Shown in pieces: positions 8,801-16,984 of a stretch of DNA of 64,000 nucleotides (positions are counted from its first letter, which is position 1; each line of letters begins with the position of its first letter). The notes beneath the pieces are model-generated. The model was not told the DNA's origin. It saw only the letters and a program-made list of their open reading frames with translations, and ran no database searches. Source of the DNA: Gammaproteobacteria bacterium (lineage in GTDB: Bacteria > Pseudomonadota > Gammaproteobacteria > Steroidobacterales > Rariloculaceae); the NCBI GenBank assembly GCA_022825505.1, contig JAJDWR010000025.1, positions 62,001-126,000 on the forward strand. The letters are read 5' to 3'. The position numbers and the translations under genes are program-made.

Positions 8801-10195
8801 ATGACAAGAAACATCCGCCTCATGCCTTGCGCGCTGGCCGTGCTCATCTTCTCGCTCCTGGCTTTCCCCGCCGCCGCCCAGGTCACGGTACTGACCAACG
8901 CCAACGTCATCGATGCCACCGGCGCACCGGTCCAGGAAGGCGTGACGCTGGTCATCGACGGCAACGTCATCAGCTCCCTGACGCCCGGCCCCTACGCTCC
9001 TACGGGCGAGGAGGACGAGATCATCGATCTGGCGGGCGCCTACGTGACGCCGGGCTTCTGGAACATGCATGTGCACCTGACCGCGCTGCTGCCCCACAAC
9101 CACGCGCTGGACAATGCAAGCGTCGGCGCCAAGGTCATTCGCGCGGGGGTCAACGCGATGGAGGGCCTGCGTCACGGTTTCACCGGACTGCGTTCGGTCG
9201 GGGAAGAGCACAACATCGATGTAGTCTGGCAACAGGCATTTGACGAGGGGTTCGCGCTCGGTCCCCGTATCTTCGCGAGCGGCGAGTCGGTCGCCCCGAC
9301 AGCCGGCCACCGGGGTGACGTACCGGACGGAGCGGACGGCGTCGCTGCGGTGCGCAAGGCGGTGCGTTCACGCATCCAGCAGGGCGCAAGCGTCATCAAG
9401 ATCGTCAACGTGGAAATGCTGCAGGACGAACTCGTCGCCGCCATAGAGACCGCGCACAGTCTCGGCGTGACCATTACCGCGCATTCCCGGGAGCCGACAC
9501 TGTACGACGCCGTCGCGGCCGGTATCGACAGCATCGAGCACGGCTACGACATCACCGACGAGACGATTCAATTGATGGCTGAGATGGGGACGTTCTACGA
9601 TCCCACCATCATCTGCAATCTCAGCGACGAATACATCAGGGAACGCGAGGACCGGCTTGCCGCACTGGGTTGGTCCGAAGACGAACAGGCGGTCAAGTGG
9701 CGCACGGCCATCGCCTACGCGGACGAGCGCTCGCCCGAGCACGCCCTGCACCAGCGTCAGGCACTGGCCAGGGCCGCCGAGGCCGGCGTGAAGCTGCTGA
9801 TCGGCTCCGACTCGATGCCCGTCGGCGAGATCGGCTGGCTCGAAATGGAGCAGTTCGTGCTTTCCGGAGTCAGCGAGATGGACACCCTGATTGCCGCCAC
9901 GCGCAATCCGGCGGAATTGCTGGGCGTGCTCGACAGCCTGGGCACGGTCGAGGAAGGAAAACTGGCCGACCTGGTGGTGATGGCCGCCAATCCGCTGGAG
10001 AACATTTCCAATATTCGAACCGTCACCATGGTGTTCAAGGACGGAATTTCCGTGCCCATGGAACCGGAGCCCGGCACGCTGCGCTTCTACGATTACTACG
10101 AATCGCAGGGTCCGCCGCAATCGTTCCTGGAGCGCTCCGAAGACGCTTCTGGATTCGTCCGCGAGGGCAATCCCTACGAGAGCGGACAATTGTGA
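8801..10195 (+). CDS. Secreted metal-dependent amidohydrolase (prolidase / imidazolonepropionase-like)
   Basis: A 464-residue protein with a clear Sec signal (cleavage after AAA-Q, about residue 26). Amidohydrolase-superfamily metal ligands are visible in order: H90 and H92 (HVH), K200 (VIKIVN, carboxylated lysine position), H228 (TAHSRE), H247 (IEHG) and D337 (GSDSMP). This pattern with the bridging Lys belongs to the branch containing Xaa-Pro dipeptidases and Xaa-Arg/Lys carboxypeptidases as well as imidazolonepropionase-like proteins. The signal peptide and peptidase neighbours favour a dipeptidase. It starts 3 bp after the JmjC gene, so it belongs to the same operon; the following receptor gene has its own candidate operator. 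A cytoplasmic paralogue is at 22923. Confidence 0.85.
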   Translation: MTRNIRLMPCALAVLIFSLLAFPAAAQVTVLTNANVIDATGAPVQEGVTLVIDGNVISSLTPGPYAPTGEEDEIIDLAGAYVTPGFWNMHVHLTALLPHNHALDNASVGAKVIRAGVNAMEGLRHGFTGLRSVGEEHNIDVVWQQAFDEGFALGPRIFASGESVAPTAGHRGDVPDGADGVAAVRKAVRSRIQQGASVIKIVNVEMLQDELVAAIETAHSLGVTITAHSREPTLYDAVAAGIDSIEHGYDITDETIQLMAEMGTFYDPTIICNLSDEYIREREDRLAALGWSEDEQAVKWRTAIAYADERSPEHALHQRQALARAAEAGVKLLIGSDSMPVGEIGWLEMEQFVLSGVSEMDTLIAATRNPAELLGVLDSLGTVEEGKLADLVVMAANPLENISNIRTVTMVFKDGISVPMEPEPGTLRFYDYYESQGPPQSFLERSEDASGFVREGNPYESGQL

Positions 10196-10235
10196 ACTTG
10201 CTGAATCCGATTGCGGCCGCCGTTGAGAAAACTAC

Positions 10236-10253
10236 TGTATAACGTATACAATC
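10236..10253 (+). promoter_or_regulatory. Candidate FadR-type operator before tandem TonB receptors
   Basis: The AT-rich stretch TGTATAACGTATACAATC contains the palindrome core GTATAC at 10244-10249 flanked as ACGTATACAATC, matching the second operator copy at 4000-4015 over GTATACAATC. It sits about 54 bp upstream of the receptor ATG at 10307 in the only AT-rich part of the 111-bp spacer. Confidence 0.5.
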
Positions 10254-10306
10254 GCACCGAATTCGGGACTCGAAGGGAGTCCTGCCGATGATCTGGAGGG
10301 GTTTCC

Positions 10307-12658
10307 ATGACATTTCTTGAATATATTGCGCTTCGACCGTGCGCGGGCCTGAAAAGGGTATCGATGGCACTTTTCGGAATTGCCTTCCTGTGCAGTTCCC
10401 CCTCCATCCTCGCTCAGGAGCAGGATGACGATCAGATCGAAACCATCGTGGTGACGGCGCAAAAGCGCGAGCAGTCGATTCTCGACGTCCCGTTTTCCGT
10501 ATCGGCCGTGTCCCAGCAGGAAATGGAGGCCGCCGGGGTCAACTCCATGGCCGACATTTTCAGGCGGGTCCCGAGCCTCTCGGTGATCGACCAGGGGGCG
10601 GCGCGCAAGAACGTCATCATCCGGGGCATTCAGACCGAAACGTCGACCGAATCCTCCGTGAACGACGTCTACCTTGACGAGCAGCGCATCACCACCGTGA
10701 TCGCCACGGCCGATCCGAGAACCTTCGACATGGAGCGAGTCGAAATTCTCCGCGGACCCCAGGGCACGCTATTCGGAGGAGGTTCGTTCGCGGGCACGCT
10801 GCGTTACATCACGAACCGCGCCAACGTCTCCGAGCGTGAGACCAACTTTGCCGCCACGCTTTCCTCAACGGCAGAAGCGAAACAGAATTATTCGCTGGAC
10901 GGAATGATCAATCTTCCCCTGGTGGAAGACCGGTTCGCGGTTCGCCTGGTGGGATACACCGCGGACGATTCCGGGTACCTGAGCAACTCGTCCCTGGGCC
11001 TTGAAGGCGTCGCGGGCGTTGAGCAGTACGGCGCCCGGATCGGCTTGCGCTATACCCCGAGCGAGCGATCGACGCTTGATGTCAAGTACATGTTCCAGGA
11101 CCTGAGGCAGACCGGGTTTCCGGAGGCCCGGGGCGTCGACTACGGGGATCTACAGCAGGGGGGCGTGACCCTGACCGAAGAGCGGCTGACTTCAAAGTTC
11201 CGGATGTTGGATATCACCTGGAATTACGATCTGCCCGGTGTGACGATGACGTCATCGACCGGTTACCTGCAGATGGACTTTCTCCGACGCAACGACCGGT
11301 CCCTGACTCTGATCAGAAGGTTTTTCGATGACCAATCCCTGACGGCTCCGCAGGCGCTGGCCATGGCGCCAGCGCCAATACGTCTGTATATCAATGACGA
11401 CAATGACAACTACACGTTTACCCAGGAACTGCGTTTCGTATCGGAACTCGATACGGACGACAGGTTCGCGTGGCTCGCGGGTTTGTACTACGAGGACGGA
11501 GAAGAGGACGTTTCGGTCGGTGATTTTCTCCTTCCTGGCGGCGGCGCGCTATGGGACCCGCCAAACGCGATCTACAACGGAAGCCCGGCCGACTTCTTCT
11601 TCAAGGAAGACTTCGTCACGCAGTTGAAGCAATTCGCCGTGTTCGGGGAATACACCCAGTACTTCACGGATCGATTCAACGCCACGGTCGGCTATCGGCA
11701 CTCGATTTTCGAGAGCTTCTTCGAGGCGTTCGCCCTCATAGGCGATGAACCGGAAGACGACGGGACCCCTTTGGTAGACATCTTCGCAACTGACCCGTTC
11801 CGCGAGACGCACAACACCGTGAAGTTCAACATGTCCTACGACCTGACCGACAACATGGCGGCCTATTTCCAGTCCGCCGAGGGATTCAGGCTCGGGTTCG
11901 GTTCGGAGGTCCCGCCTCCGCTCAACCCCGGTTGCGAGGTGTTCGTACAGGATTTCCTCGAGGCCAACGGACTCGGCGGCTTCCTCGGGCCCGGTGGACA
12001 GTTGCCGGGAACGAAGAGCGATACGCTCAGGGTCAACGAAATCGGCCTGAAAGGAGTCTCTCCCGACGGGAGAGGCCGGTTCAGTTTGGGTTACTTCAAC
12101 GGCGACTGGAAGGACATCCTGGTCGATGTGGACATTGAAGACATCACGGGAGCATGCAACACGGGTTTCGGCGCCAACGCGGCGTCCGCGACGACCGTCG
12201 GTTTTGAAGCCGAGTTCAACTACGCCCTTACCGACCAATTCACGCTGTCCGGGTCTGCGTCCATTGTCGACGCAACCATCGACAATGACGAACCGTTTCT
12301 CGGCGCCGACGCCGGGGAACGGCTGCCGGCGTCGCCCGACAGGCAGCTATCGGTGTCCGGCGATTACATCTGGCCGATGGCCAATGGCAACCTGGGATTC
12401 GTCCGCGTGGATGCCCAGTACATCGGCGAGCTGATCGGCGCCTTCGAGTTTGGCGACGAAAGAACCGTCTCCGGGAACTACGGCATTGCAAATGTGCGCG
12501 TGGGCATGCAGACGGACCGGTACGAGTGGTCGGTGTTTGCAGACAACATCACCGACAACCGCGCCCTGGTCTTCGCCAACGGCCCGGCAAACGAGTTCCG
12601 CAGGACGATCATCCTGCAACCGCGGACTCTGGGCCTGCAGTTCCGCAGCAGGTTCTGA
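10307..12658 (+). CDS. TonB-dependent outer-membrane receptor (first of a tandem pair)
   Basis: A 783-residue receptor with signal peptide (about residues 1-36), TonB box-like ETIVVTAQKR, plug domain with MERVEILRGPQGTLFGGG and LRYITNRANV, and a beta-barrel ending in RSRF. GGAGGG stands 8 bp before the ATG. The protein is highly similar along its whole length to the next gene (12789), sharing for instance NSMADIFRRVPSL and SSVNDVYLDEQRIT, so the two arose by tandem duplication. A candidate operator precedes it. Substrate unknown; peptide or amino-acid derivatives are suggested by the upstream amidohydrolase and M24 genes. Confidence 0.93.
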   Translation: MTFLEYIALRPCAGLKRVSMALFGIAFLCSSPSILAQEQDDDQIETIVVTAQKREQSILDVPFSVSAVSQQEMEAAGVNSMADIFRRVPSLSVIDQGAARKNVIIRGIQTETSTESSVNDVYLDEQRITTVIATADPRTFDMERVEILRGPQGTLFGGGSFAGTLRYITNRANVSERETNFAATLSSTAEAKQNYSLDGMINLPLVEDRFAVRLVGYTADDSGYLSNSSLGLEGVAGVEQYGARIGLRYTPSERSTLDVKYMFQDLRQTGFPEARGVDYGDLQQGGVTLTEERLTSKFRMLDITWNYDLPGVTMTSSTGYLQMDFLRRNDRSLTLIRRFFDDQSLTAPQALAMAPAPIRLYINDDNDNYTFTQELRFVSELDTDDRFAWLAGLYYEDGEEDVSVGDFLLPGGGALWDPPNAIYNGSPADFFFKEDFVTQLKQFAVFGEYTQYFTDRFNATVGYRHSIFESFFEAFALIGDEPEDDGTPLVDIFATDPFRETHNTVKFNMSYDLTDNMAAYFQSAEGFRLGFGSEVPPPLNPGCEVFVQDFLEANGLGGFLGPGGQLPGTKSDTLRVNEIGLKGVSPDGRGRFSLGYFNGDWKDILVDVDIEDITGACNTGFGANAASATTVGFEAEFNYALTDQFTLSGSASIVDATIDNDEPFLGADAGERLPASPDRQLSVSGDYIWPMANGNLGFVRVDAQYIGELIGAFEFGDERTVSGNYGIANVRVGMQTDRYEWSVFADNITDNRALVFANGPANEFRRTIILQPRTLGLQFRSRF

Positions 12659-12674
12659 GGTCGGCAAGGATTGA

Positions 12675-12700
12675 GGCCGCCGGATGATGATCCGGCGGCC
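12675..12700 (+). terminator. Strong intergenic hairpin between tandem receptors
   Basis: A perfect 11-bp inverted repeat (GGCCGCCGGAT / ATCCGGCGGCC) with a 4-base loop GATG begins 16 bp after the receptor stop codon. There is no U-tract after it, so it may be a Rho-independent-like attenuator, an mRNA 3'-end stabiliser, or both, rather than a classical terminator. Confidence 0.5.
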
Positions 12701-12788
12701 GATCCGGGGTGCACGCACCGAGTTAAGGTAAACTGCACCCAAAGGCGCCCACAACAAGAGCGCCGCCCACAAACTTGGAGGGGGAAAA

Positions 12789-15134
12789 ATGTCTTTACAA
12801 GGCAGAAACACCAATTGGACCTGCGCCATACTGAGACAGGCGTCGGCGGCACTTCTCGGGATTGCCTTTCTGTGCGGTCCCGAAGCCCTTCTCGGACAAG
12901 CGGAGGACGACCAGGAAATCGAAGTCATCGTGGTGACAGCGCAAAAGCGCGAACAGTCGGTGCTGGAAGTCCCGTTTTCCATCTCGGCCGTGAGCCAGGA
13001 CGAGATCGAGGCGGCCGGGGTCAACTCCATGGCCGACATCTTCAGGCGTGTACCGAGCCTTGCGATCATCGACCAGGGGGCGGCCAGGAAGAACGTCATT
13101 ATCCGGGGCATCCAGACGGACACGTCCACTGAATCCTCGGTCAACGATGTCTACCTGGATGAACAGCGCATCACCTCCGTCATCGCCACGGCCGATCCGC
13201 GGACCTTCGACATGGAAAGGGTCGAAGTGTTGCGCGGACCCCAGGGAACGCTGTTCGGCGGCGGCTCGTTTTCCGGCACGATGCGCTACATCACGAACCG
13301 CGCCAACGTCTCGGAGTTCGAAACCAACGTTGCTGCCAGCCTCTCTTCCACCGCGGAAGCGGCAGGCGCGAACTACTCGTTTGACGGCATGGTCAACATA
13401 CCCGTGGTTGAAGACCGTTTCGCGGTACGTCTGGTGGGCTACAGCGCAACGGACTCCGGATATCTGAGCAATTCACTGCTGGGATTCGACGACGTCGCGG
13501 GCATCGACAACAACGGAGCCAGGATCGGCTTGCGCTGGACGCCCAACGACCGATTGACGGTCGACTACAAATACCTGTTCCAGGATCTGCAGCAGAACGG
13601 CTTCCCCGAGGCGCGGGGAGCCGATCCCGACGCCCTGCAGCAGGGCGGCGTCACGCTGACCGAAGAGCGTCTTACTTCAAAGTTGCGGATATCCGACCTG
13701 ACATGGAACTATGATCTGGACTTCGCGACGCTGACCTCGGCCACCGGTTATCTGCAATTCGACTTCCTCCGCCGCAACGACGAATCCCTGGGCTTTATCA
13801 GGGACGAACTGGGCTATGACGACCTGAGCGCTGCGGACGCACTCGCAATGGCGCCTTCGGCCCTGCGTCTGTTCGTCAACGACGACAATGACAACTACAC
13901 CTTCACCCAGGAGGTGCGCCTCGCCTCGAACATCGATTCGGACGATCGGTTCGCCTGGCTTGCAGGCAGCTACTACGAAATAGGCGACGAGTCCGTAGGG
14001 TTGACCGAAGCGCTTGCTCCGGGAGGTGGCGCACTGTTCGACAACGCCAACTACAACGGCTCTCCGGCGGATTTCTTCTTCATGGAACAATTCGTGACGG
14101 AACTGGAGCAGTTGGCCTTTTTCGGGGAAGTGACCTGGTTCGCCACGGACCGGCTCCAGGCCACCGTGGGCTACCGGAGGTCGGAGTTCGAGAGCTTCTT
14201 TATCGCGGACGAGTTTTTTGGCGATGAACCGGATGACGACGGCAACGTGCTGATGGACGTATACGCCCCCGATCCGCCACCCGATGAGACTCATCACACC
14301 TACAAATTCAATTTTTCCTACGACCTGACCGACGACATGATGGTGTACTTCCAGTCGGCCGAAGGATTCCAGCTCGGCGGCAGCGGGATAGCGCCTGCGC
14401 TCAGTCCCCGGTGCGAACAACTCATCGAAAATTATCTCGATAACAGGGGACTCGGCTACCTGCTCCAGGACGGACGGTTGCCTGGAACGAAGAGCGACGA
14501 ACTCCTGACTCGCGAGGTCGGAACAAAGGGTGTCTTCGCCAACGGCAGGGGCACATTCATGGCCGGGTTCTTCCATGGCGACTGGAAGGACATTCAGGTC
14601 TACGTGGAGATTCCCCCGATCGATGGAGAATGCGAATTCGGCTTCGGCGCAAACGCGGCGGCGGCGACCAGCGTCGGTTGGGAAGCCGAGTTTTCCTACG
14701 CGTTTACGGACCGGTTCACCCTGTCCGGCGCGGGATCCATTGTCGATGCCACCATCGACAAGGACGAACCGGATCTCGAAGCCAGAAAGGGCGACCGCCT
14801 GCCCGGGTCGCCGGACATGCAACTGTCCCTGTCCGGCGATTACGTCTGGCCGCTGCCCAACGGAAACCAGGCATTCGTTCGCGTCGATGCACAGTACATC
14901 GGGGAGATCATCGGCTCGTTCACCCTTGATGACGAAAGAACCGTTTCGGGGAACTACGGGCTTGCCAACCTGCGGGTCGGGATGCAGTCGGACAGGTACG
15001 AATGGTCGTTCTTTGCCGATAACCTGGCCGACAATCGCGCCCTGGTCTTTTCCGATGGCCTGGCCGACGAGTTTCGCACGACCATCATGTTGCAACCGCG
15101 AACGATCGGCCTGCAGTTCCGCAGCAGGTTCTGA
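12789..15134 (+). CDS. TonB-dependent outer-membrane receptor (second of a tandem pair)
   Basis: A 781-residue receptor, close paralogue of 10307. Signal peptide (about residues 1-37), TonB box-like EVIVVTAQKR, plug with MERVEVLRGPQGTLFGGG, barrel ending RSRF. GGAGGGGG precedes the ATG by 5-6 bp. The N-terminal plug is nearly the same as in the first copy; differences concentrate in the barrel loops (for example residues around 340-360 and 550-580), which suggests the pair diverged for different ligands. No GTATAC-type site is seen in its own upstream spacer; a hairpin separates it from the first copy, so it may be read partly from the upstream promoter. Confidence 0.93.
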   Translation: MSLQGRNTNWTCAILRQASAALLGIAFLCGPEALLGQAEDDQEIEVIVVTAQKREQSVLEVPFSISAVSQDEIEAAGVNSMADIFRRVPSLAIIDQGAARKNVIIRGIQTDTSTESSVNDVYLDEQRITSVIATADPRTFDMERVEVLRGPQGTLFGGGSFSGTMRYITNRANVSEFETNVAASLSSTAEAAGANYSFDGMVNIPVVEDRFAVRLVGYSATDSGYLSNSLLGFDDVAGIDNNGARIGLRWTPNDRLTVDYKYLFQDLQQNGFPEARGADPDALQQGGVTLTEERLTSKLRISDLTWNYDLDFATLTSATGYLQFDFLRRNDESLGFIRDELGYDDLSAADALAMAPSALRLFVNDDNDNYTFTQEVRLASNIDSDDRFAWLAGSYYEIGDESVGLTEALAPGGGALFDNANYNGSPADFFFMEQFVTELEQLAFFGEVTWFATDRLQATVGYRRSEFESFFIADEFFGDEPDDDGNVLMDVYAPDPPPDETHHTYKFNFSYDLTDDMMVYFQSAEGFQLGGSGIAPALSPRCEQLIENYLDNRGLGYLLQDGRLPGTKSDELLTREVGTKGVFANGRGTFMAGFFHGDWKDIQVYVEIPPIDGECEFGFGANAAAATSVGWEAEFSYAFTDRFTLSGAGSIVDATIDKDEPDLEARKGDRLPGSPDMQLSLSGDYVWPLPNGNQAFVRVDAQYIGEIIGSFTLDDERTVSGNYGLANLRVGMQSDRYEWSFFADNLADNRALVFSDGLADEFRTTIMLQPRTIGLQFRSRF

Positions 15135-15143
15135 CTCCGGCGG

Positions 15144-15166
15144 CCTGCGGCACACGACCCCGCAGG
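15144..15166 (+). terminator. Hairpin in convergent intergenic region
   Basis: CCTGCGG (15144-15150) pairs with CCGCAGG (15160-15166) across a 9-base loop, 10 bp after the receptor stop and before the convergent small gene. There is no T-run, so terminator function is only possible. Confidence 0.3.
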
Positions 15167-15197
15167 AATCACCATAGTCTGGCGGAGGCGGGGCGGG

Positions 15198-15473
15198 TTA
15201 CCGGATATTGAGCCGGTTGATGGGCGGGGCGAGCACCGAGTAGAAGGTGCGCAGCACCGCCAGGATCACTATACCCGTGATCAGCGACGCCAACGCGCTG
15301 AACAGCCTGTCCTCCGGTTGACTGAAGGTAAATACATCCCAAAGGTACCAGACGCCGCGCCAGAAGGAGACGACGCCGAACCCGATCACCGCTGCGAGCA
15401 CGATCGATCGTGCCAGGGACAACTTCCCGGGGTTGGTCTGGTCGTCGGCGGGATTTGTCTGTATATCACTCAT
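15198..15473 (-). CDS. Small two-helix membrane protein of unknown function
   Basis: A 91-residue protein with a polar N-terminus and two predicted membrane helices (about residues 20-45 and 58-80). GAGAGG lies 8 bp before the ATG, which supports a real gene. No family is recognised with confidence; general resemblance is to small DUF-type inner-membrane proteins. It follows the degenerate M24 gene by 66 bp on the same strand and is the last gene of the DapA-like / symporter / M24 run, so it may be an accessory of that unit. Confidence 0.6.
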   Translation of the reverse strand: MSDIQTNPADDQTNPGKLSLARSIVLAAVIGFGVVSFWRGVWYLWDVFTFSQPEDRLFSALASLITGIVILAVLRTFYSVLAPPINRLNIR

Positions 15474-15539
15474 TTCAAGCCTCTCAATTCGTCCATGGCC
15501 TGTTGGCCGCGTCCTGCGTCGTGTTGAATCCTGTCGTCG

Positions 15540-16967
15540 CTATCGGATGAGGATCAGTTCCTGCTGCGGCGGCGACAGATACTCGACACCGTTCTCGGTT
15601 GCGATGGCTTCTTCGTGGTCCCACCAGAACAGGTACTGGTCCCGGTCCGGAGGTCCCTCCGACGGCATGTAGAAGAAATACTCCAGCACGAAATGATGGT
15701 TCGGAGCGAGGGGGATATCCCACGCCCATTCGGGGCCATAGGAACCGATGCGAGGTGCGAGATAGGTTTCGACGGACCATGGTCTGGCGCCCTTCGTCTG
15801 ACCGTGGGAGTCGATCGAGAGCTGCGTTTTCACCGGATCGTACCCTGCGGCATAGGTGGGAAAGTCGTTTTTGGCATCCACCATGTGGAGTTGGTCGTCG
15901 CGAAGGATGATGCCTGCCTCTTCGAACCGTTGTTCGTATTCGCGCATGATCTCGCGCGGAGTCAGGCCGGCACGGACCGTCTCGACGAGAATCCGGTCGA
16001 CAAGCAGGTACTGGTTCCAGAGCCGTTGTATTTCCGGCGGCGGTTCCGTTTCTTCCTCGCGAAGCACGTAGGCAAAGACGCCCTGGCTCGGCGCAGCCAG
16101 GATATCCCCACCCTGGACCACTGTGTCTTCGGTCCAGGCATCGCTCCTGCCGCGCTGGGATTCTCCGGTCCACATCCGCCGGAATATCGTCAATTCAGTG
16201 TCGCCCAACCGGGTGACGCCTGGTTGCACTTCGGCCAGGGCACGTTCCACCATGGCAAGCTCGTCCTGACGCATCCGCTTCAGCAACTCGATCTCGCTCG
16301 GAACCTGGTGGTTGGTATAGTCCATGATCAGCCACTCGGAAGAGATCAGCCGACTGGCGTACTCCTCGCCGAGTTCTTCGCTGAGGAGGACGTAATCCGT
16401 ATGTGAAAGTCCGTCGATACGACCCCGGTAGGTGGGCCAGGGGCCCAATTCGTGCATGAAATTGACCGCAATGCGTTCCGGGTCGCGCTCGGCGACGAAC
16501 TCCCCCAGGCCCTGGAACCGGTGGTCGTACTCGGTCAACGGGCCGCCAACCGGTTCCTGAATGCGAACGGCCGGAGCGACGATGTCGTAGGCCCCGCTGG
16601 CCTCCACCGTCCGGTAGTCGCCTTCTCCCCATCCCCGGTGGGCGACACCCCAGCGGCGGCCCAGTATGGCCCGTTCGATCCGGTCGCCGCCGCGGTCGGT
16701 GAAGACGAATACACCGGAGGCGCTGCCCAATTCGTCGATGCCGAAGGAATCGGGCACGGTTTCCCGCATCACGTGGATCCACATGTCCACGTTTCGCTCC
16801 CGCATGATCTGCGGCAGCACCTGGTCGAACTTGTCCCTGCGAATCTGGTGGTTCTCTTCCGTGTAATCCACCAGGGGGGCCTGCTGCGCCATGACCAGAG
16901 CCGGTACGCAAACGCCAATCAGGCCCGACAGTCGCCGGACGCTCGCAAATGCACTCGATGTGTTCAT
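15540..16967 (-). CDS. Secreted M24-family homologue lacking two metal ligands
   Basis: A 475-residue paralogue of the M24 proteins at 2255 and 6405. ATG 16967 is chosen because GAGGAGGGGG precedes it and a signal peptide (about residues 1-27, ending VMAQQ) follows. The MRERNVDMWIHV creatinase-like motif is intact. In the catalytic domain the segment that carries both Asp ligands in the 2255 protein is deleted: the text runs GGDILAAPSQGVFAYVL where about 15 further residues are expected. H388 (DSHGQTKG), E429 (LEYFF) and E462 (GVEYL) remain. A two-metal M24 mechanism is therefore unlikely; it may be a binding protein, a single-metal enzyme or inactive. It follows the symporter gene by 17 bp, so it is in the same operon. 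Confidence 0.8.
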   Translation of the reverse strand: MNTSSAFASVRRLSGLIGVCVPALVMAQQAPLVDYTEENHQIRRDKFDQVLPQIMRERNVDMWIHVMRETVPDSFGIDELGSASGVFVFTDRGGDRIERAILGRRWGVAHRGWGEGDYRTVEASGAYDIVAPAVRIQEPVGGPLTEYDHRFQGLGEFVAERDPERIAVNFMHELGPWPTYRGRIDGLSHTDYVLLSEELGEEYASRLISSEWLIMDYTNHQVPSEIELLKRMRQDELAMVERALAEVQPGVTRLGDTELTIFRRMWTGESQRGRSDAWTEDTVVQGGDILAAPSQGVFAYVLREEETEPPPEIQRLWNQYLLVDRILVETVRAGLTPREIMREYEQRFEEAGIILRDDQLHMVDAKNDFPTYAAGYDPVKTQLSIDSHGQTKGARPWSVETYLAPRIGSYGPEWAWDIPLAPNHHFVLEYFFYMPSEGPPDRDQYLFWWDHEEAIATENGVEYLSPPQQELILIR

Positions 16968-16984
16968 TCTTGTCCCCCTCCTCA

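Noticed and set aside
13677..15155. 492-codon minus-strand open frame
   Set aside because: Shadow of the second tandem receptor; composition is Arg/Val/Gly-rich with no motif.
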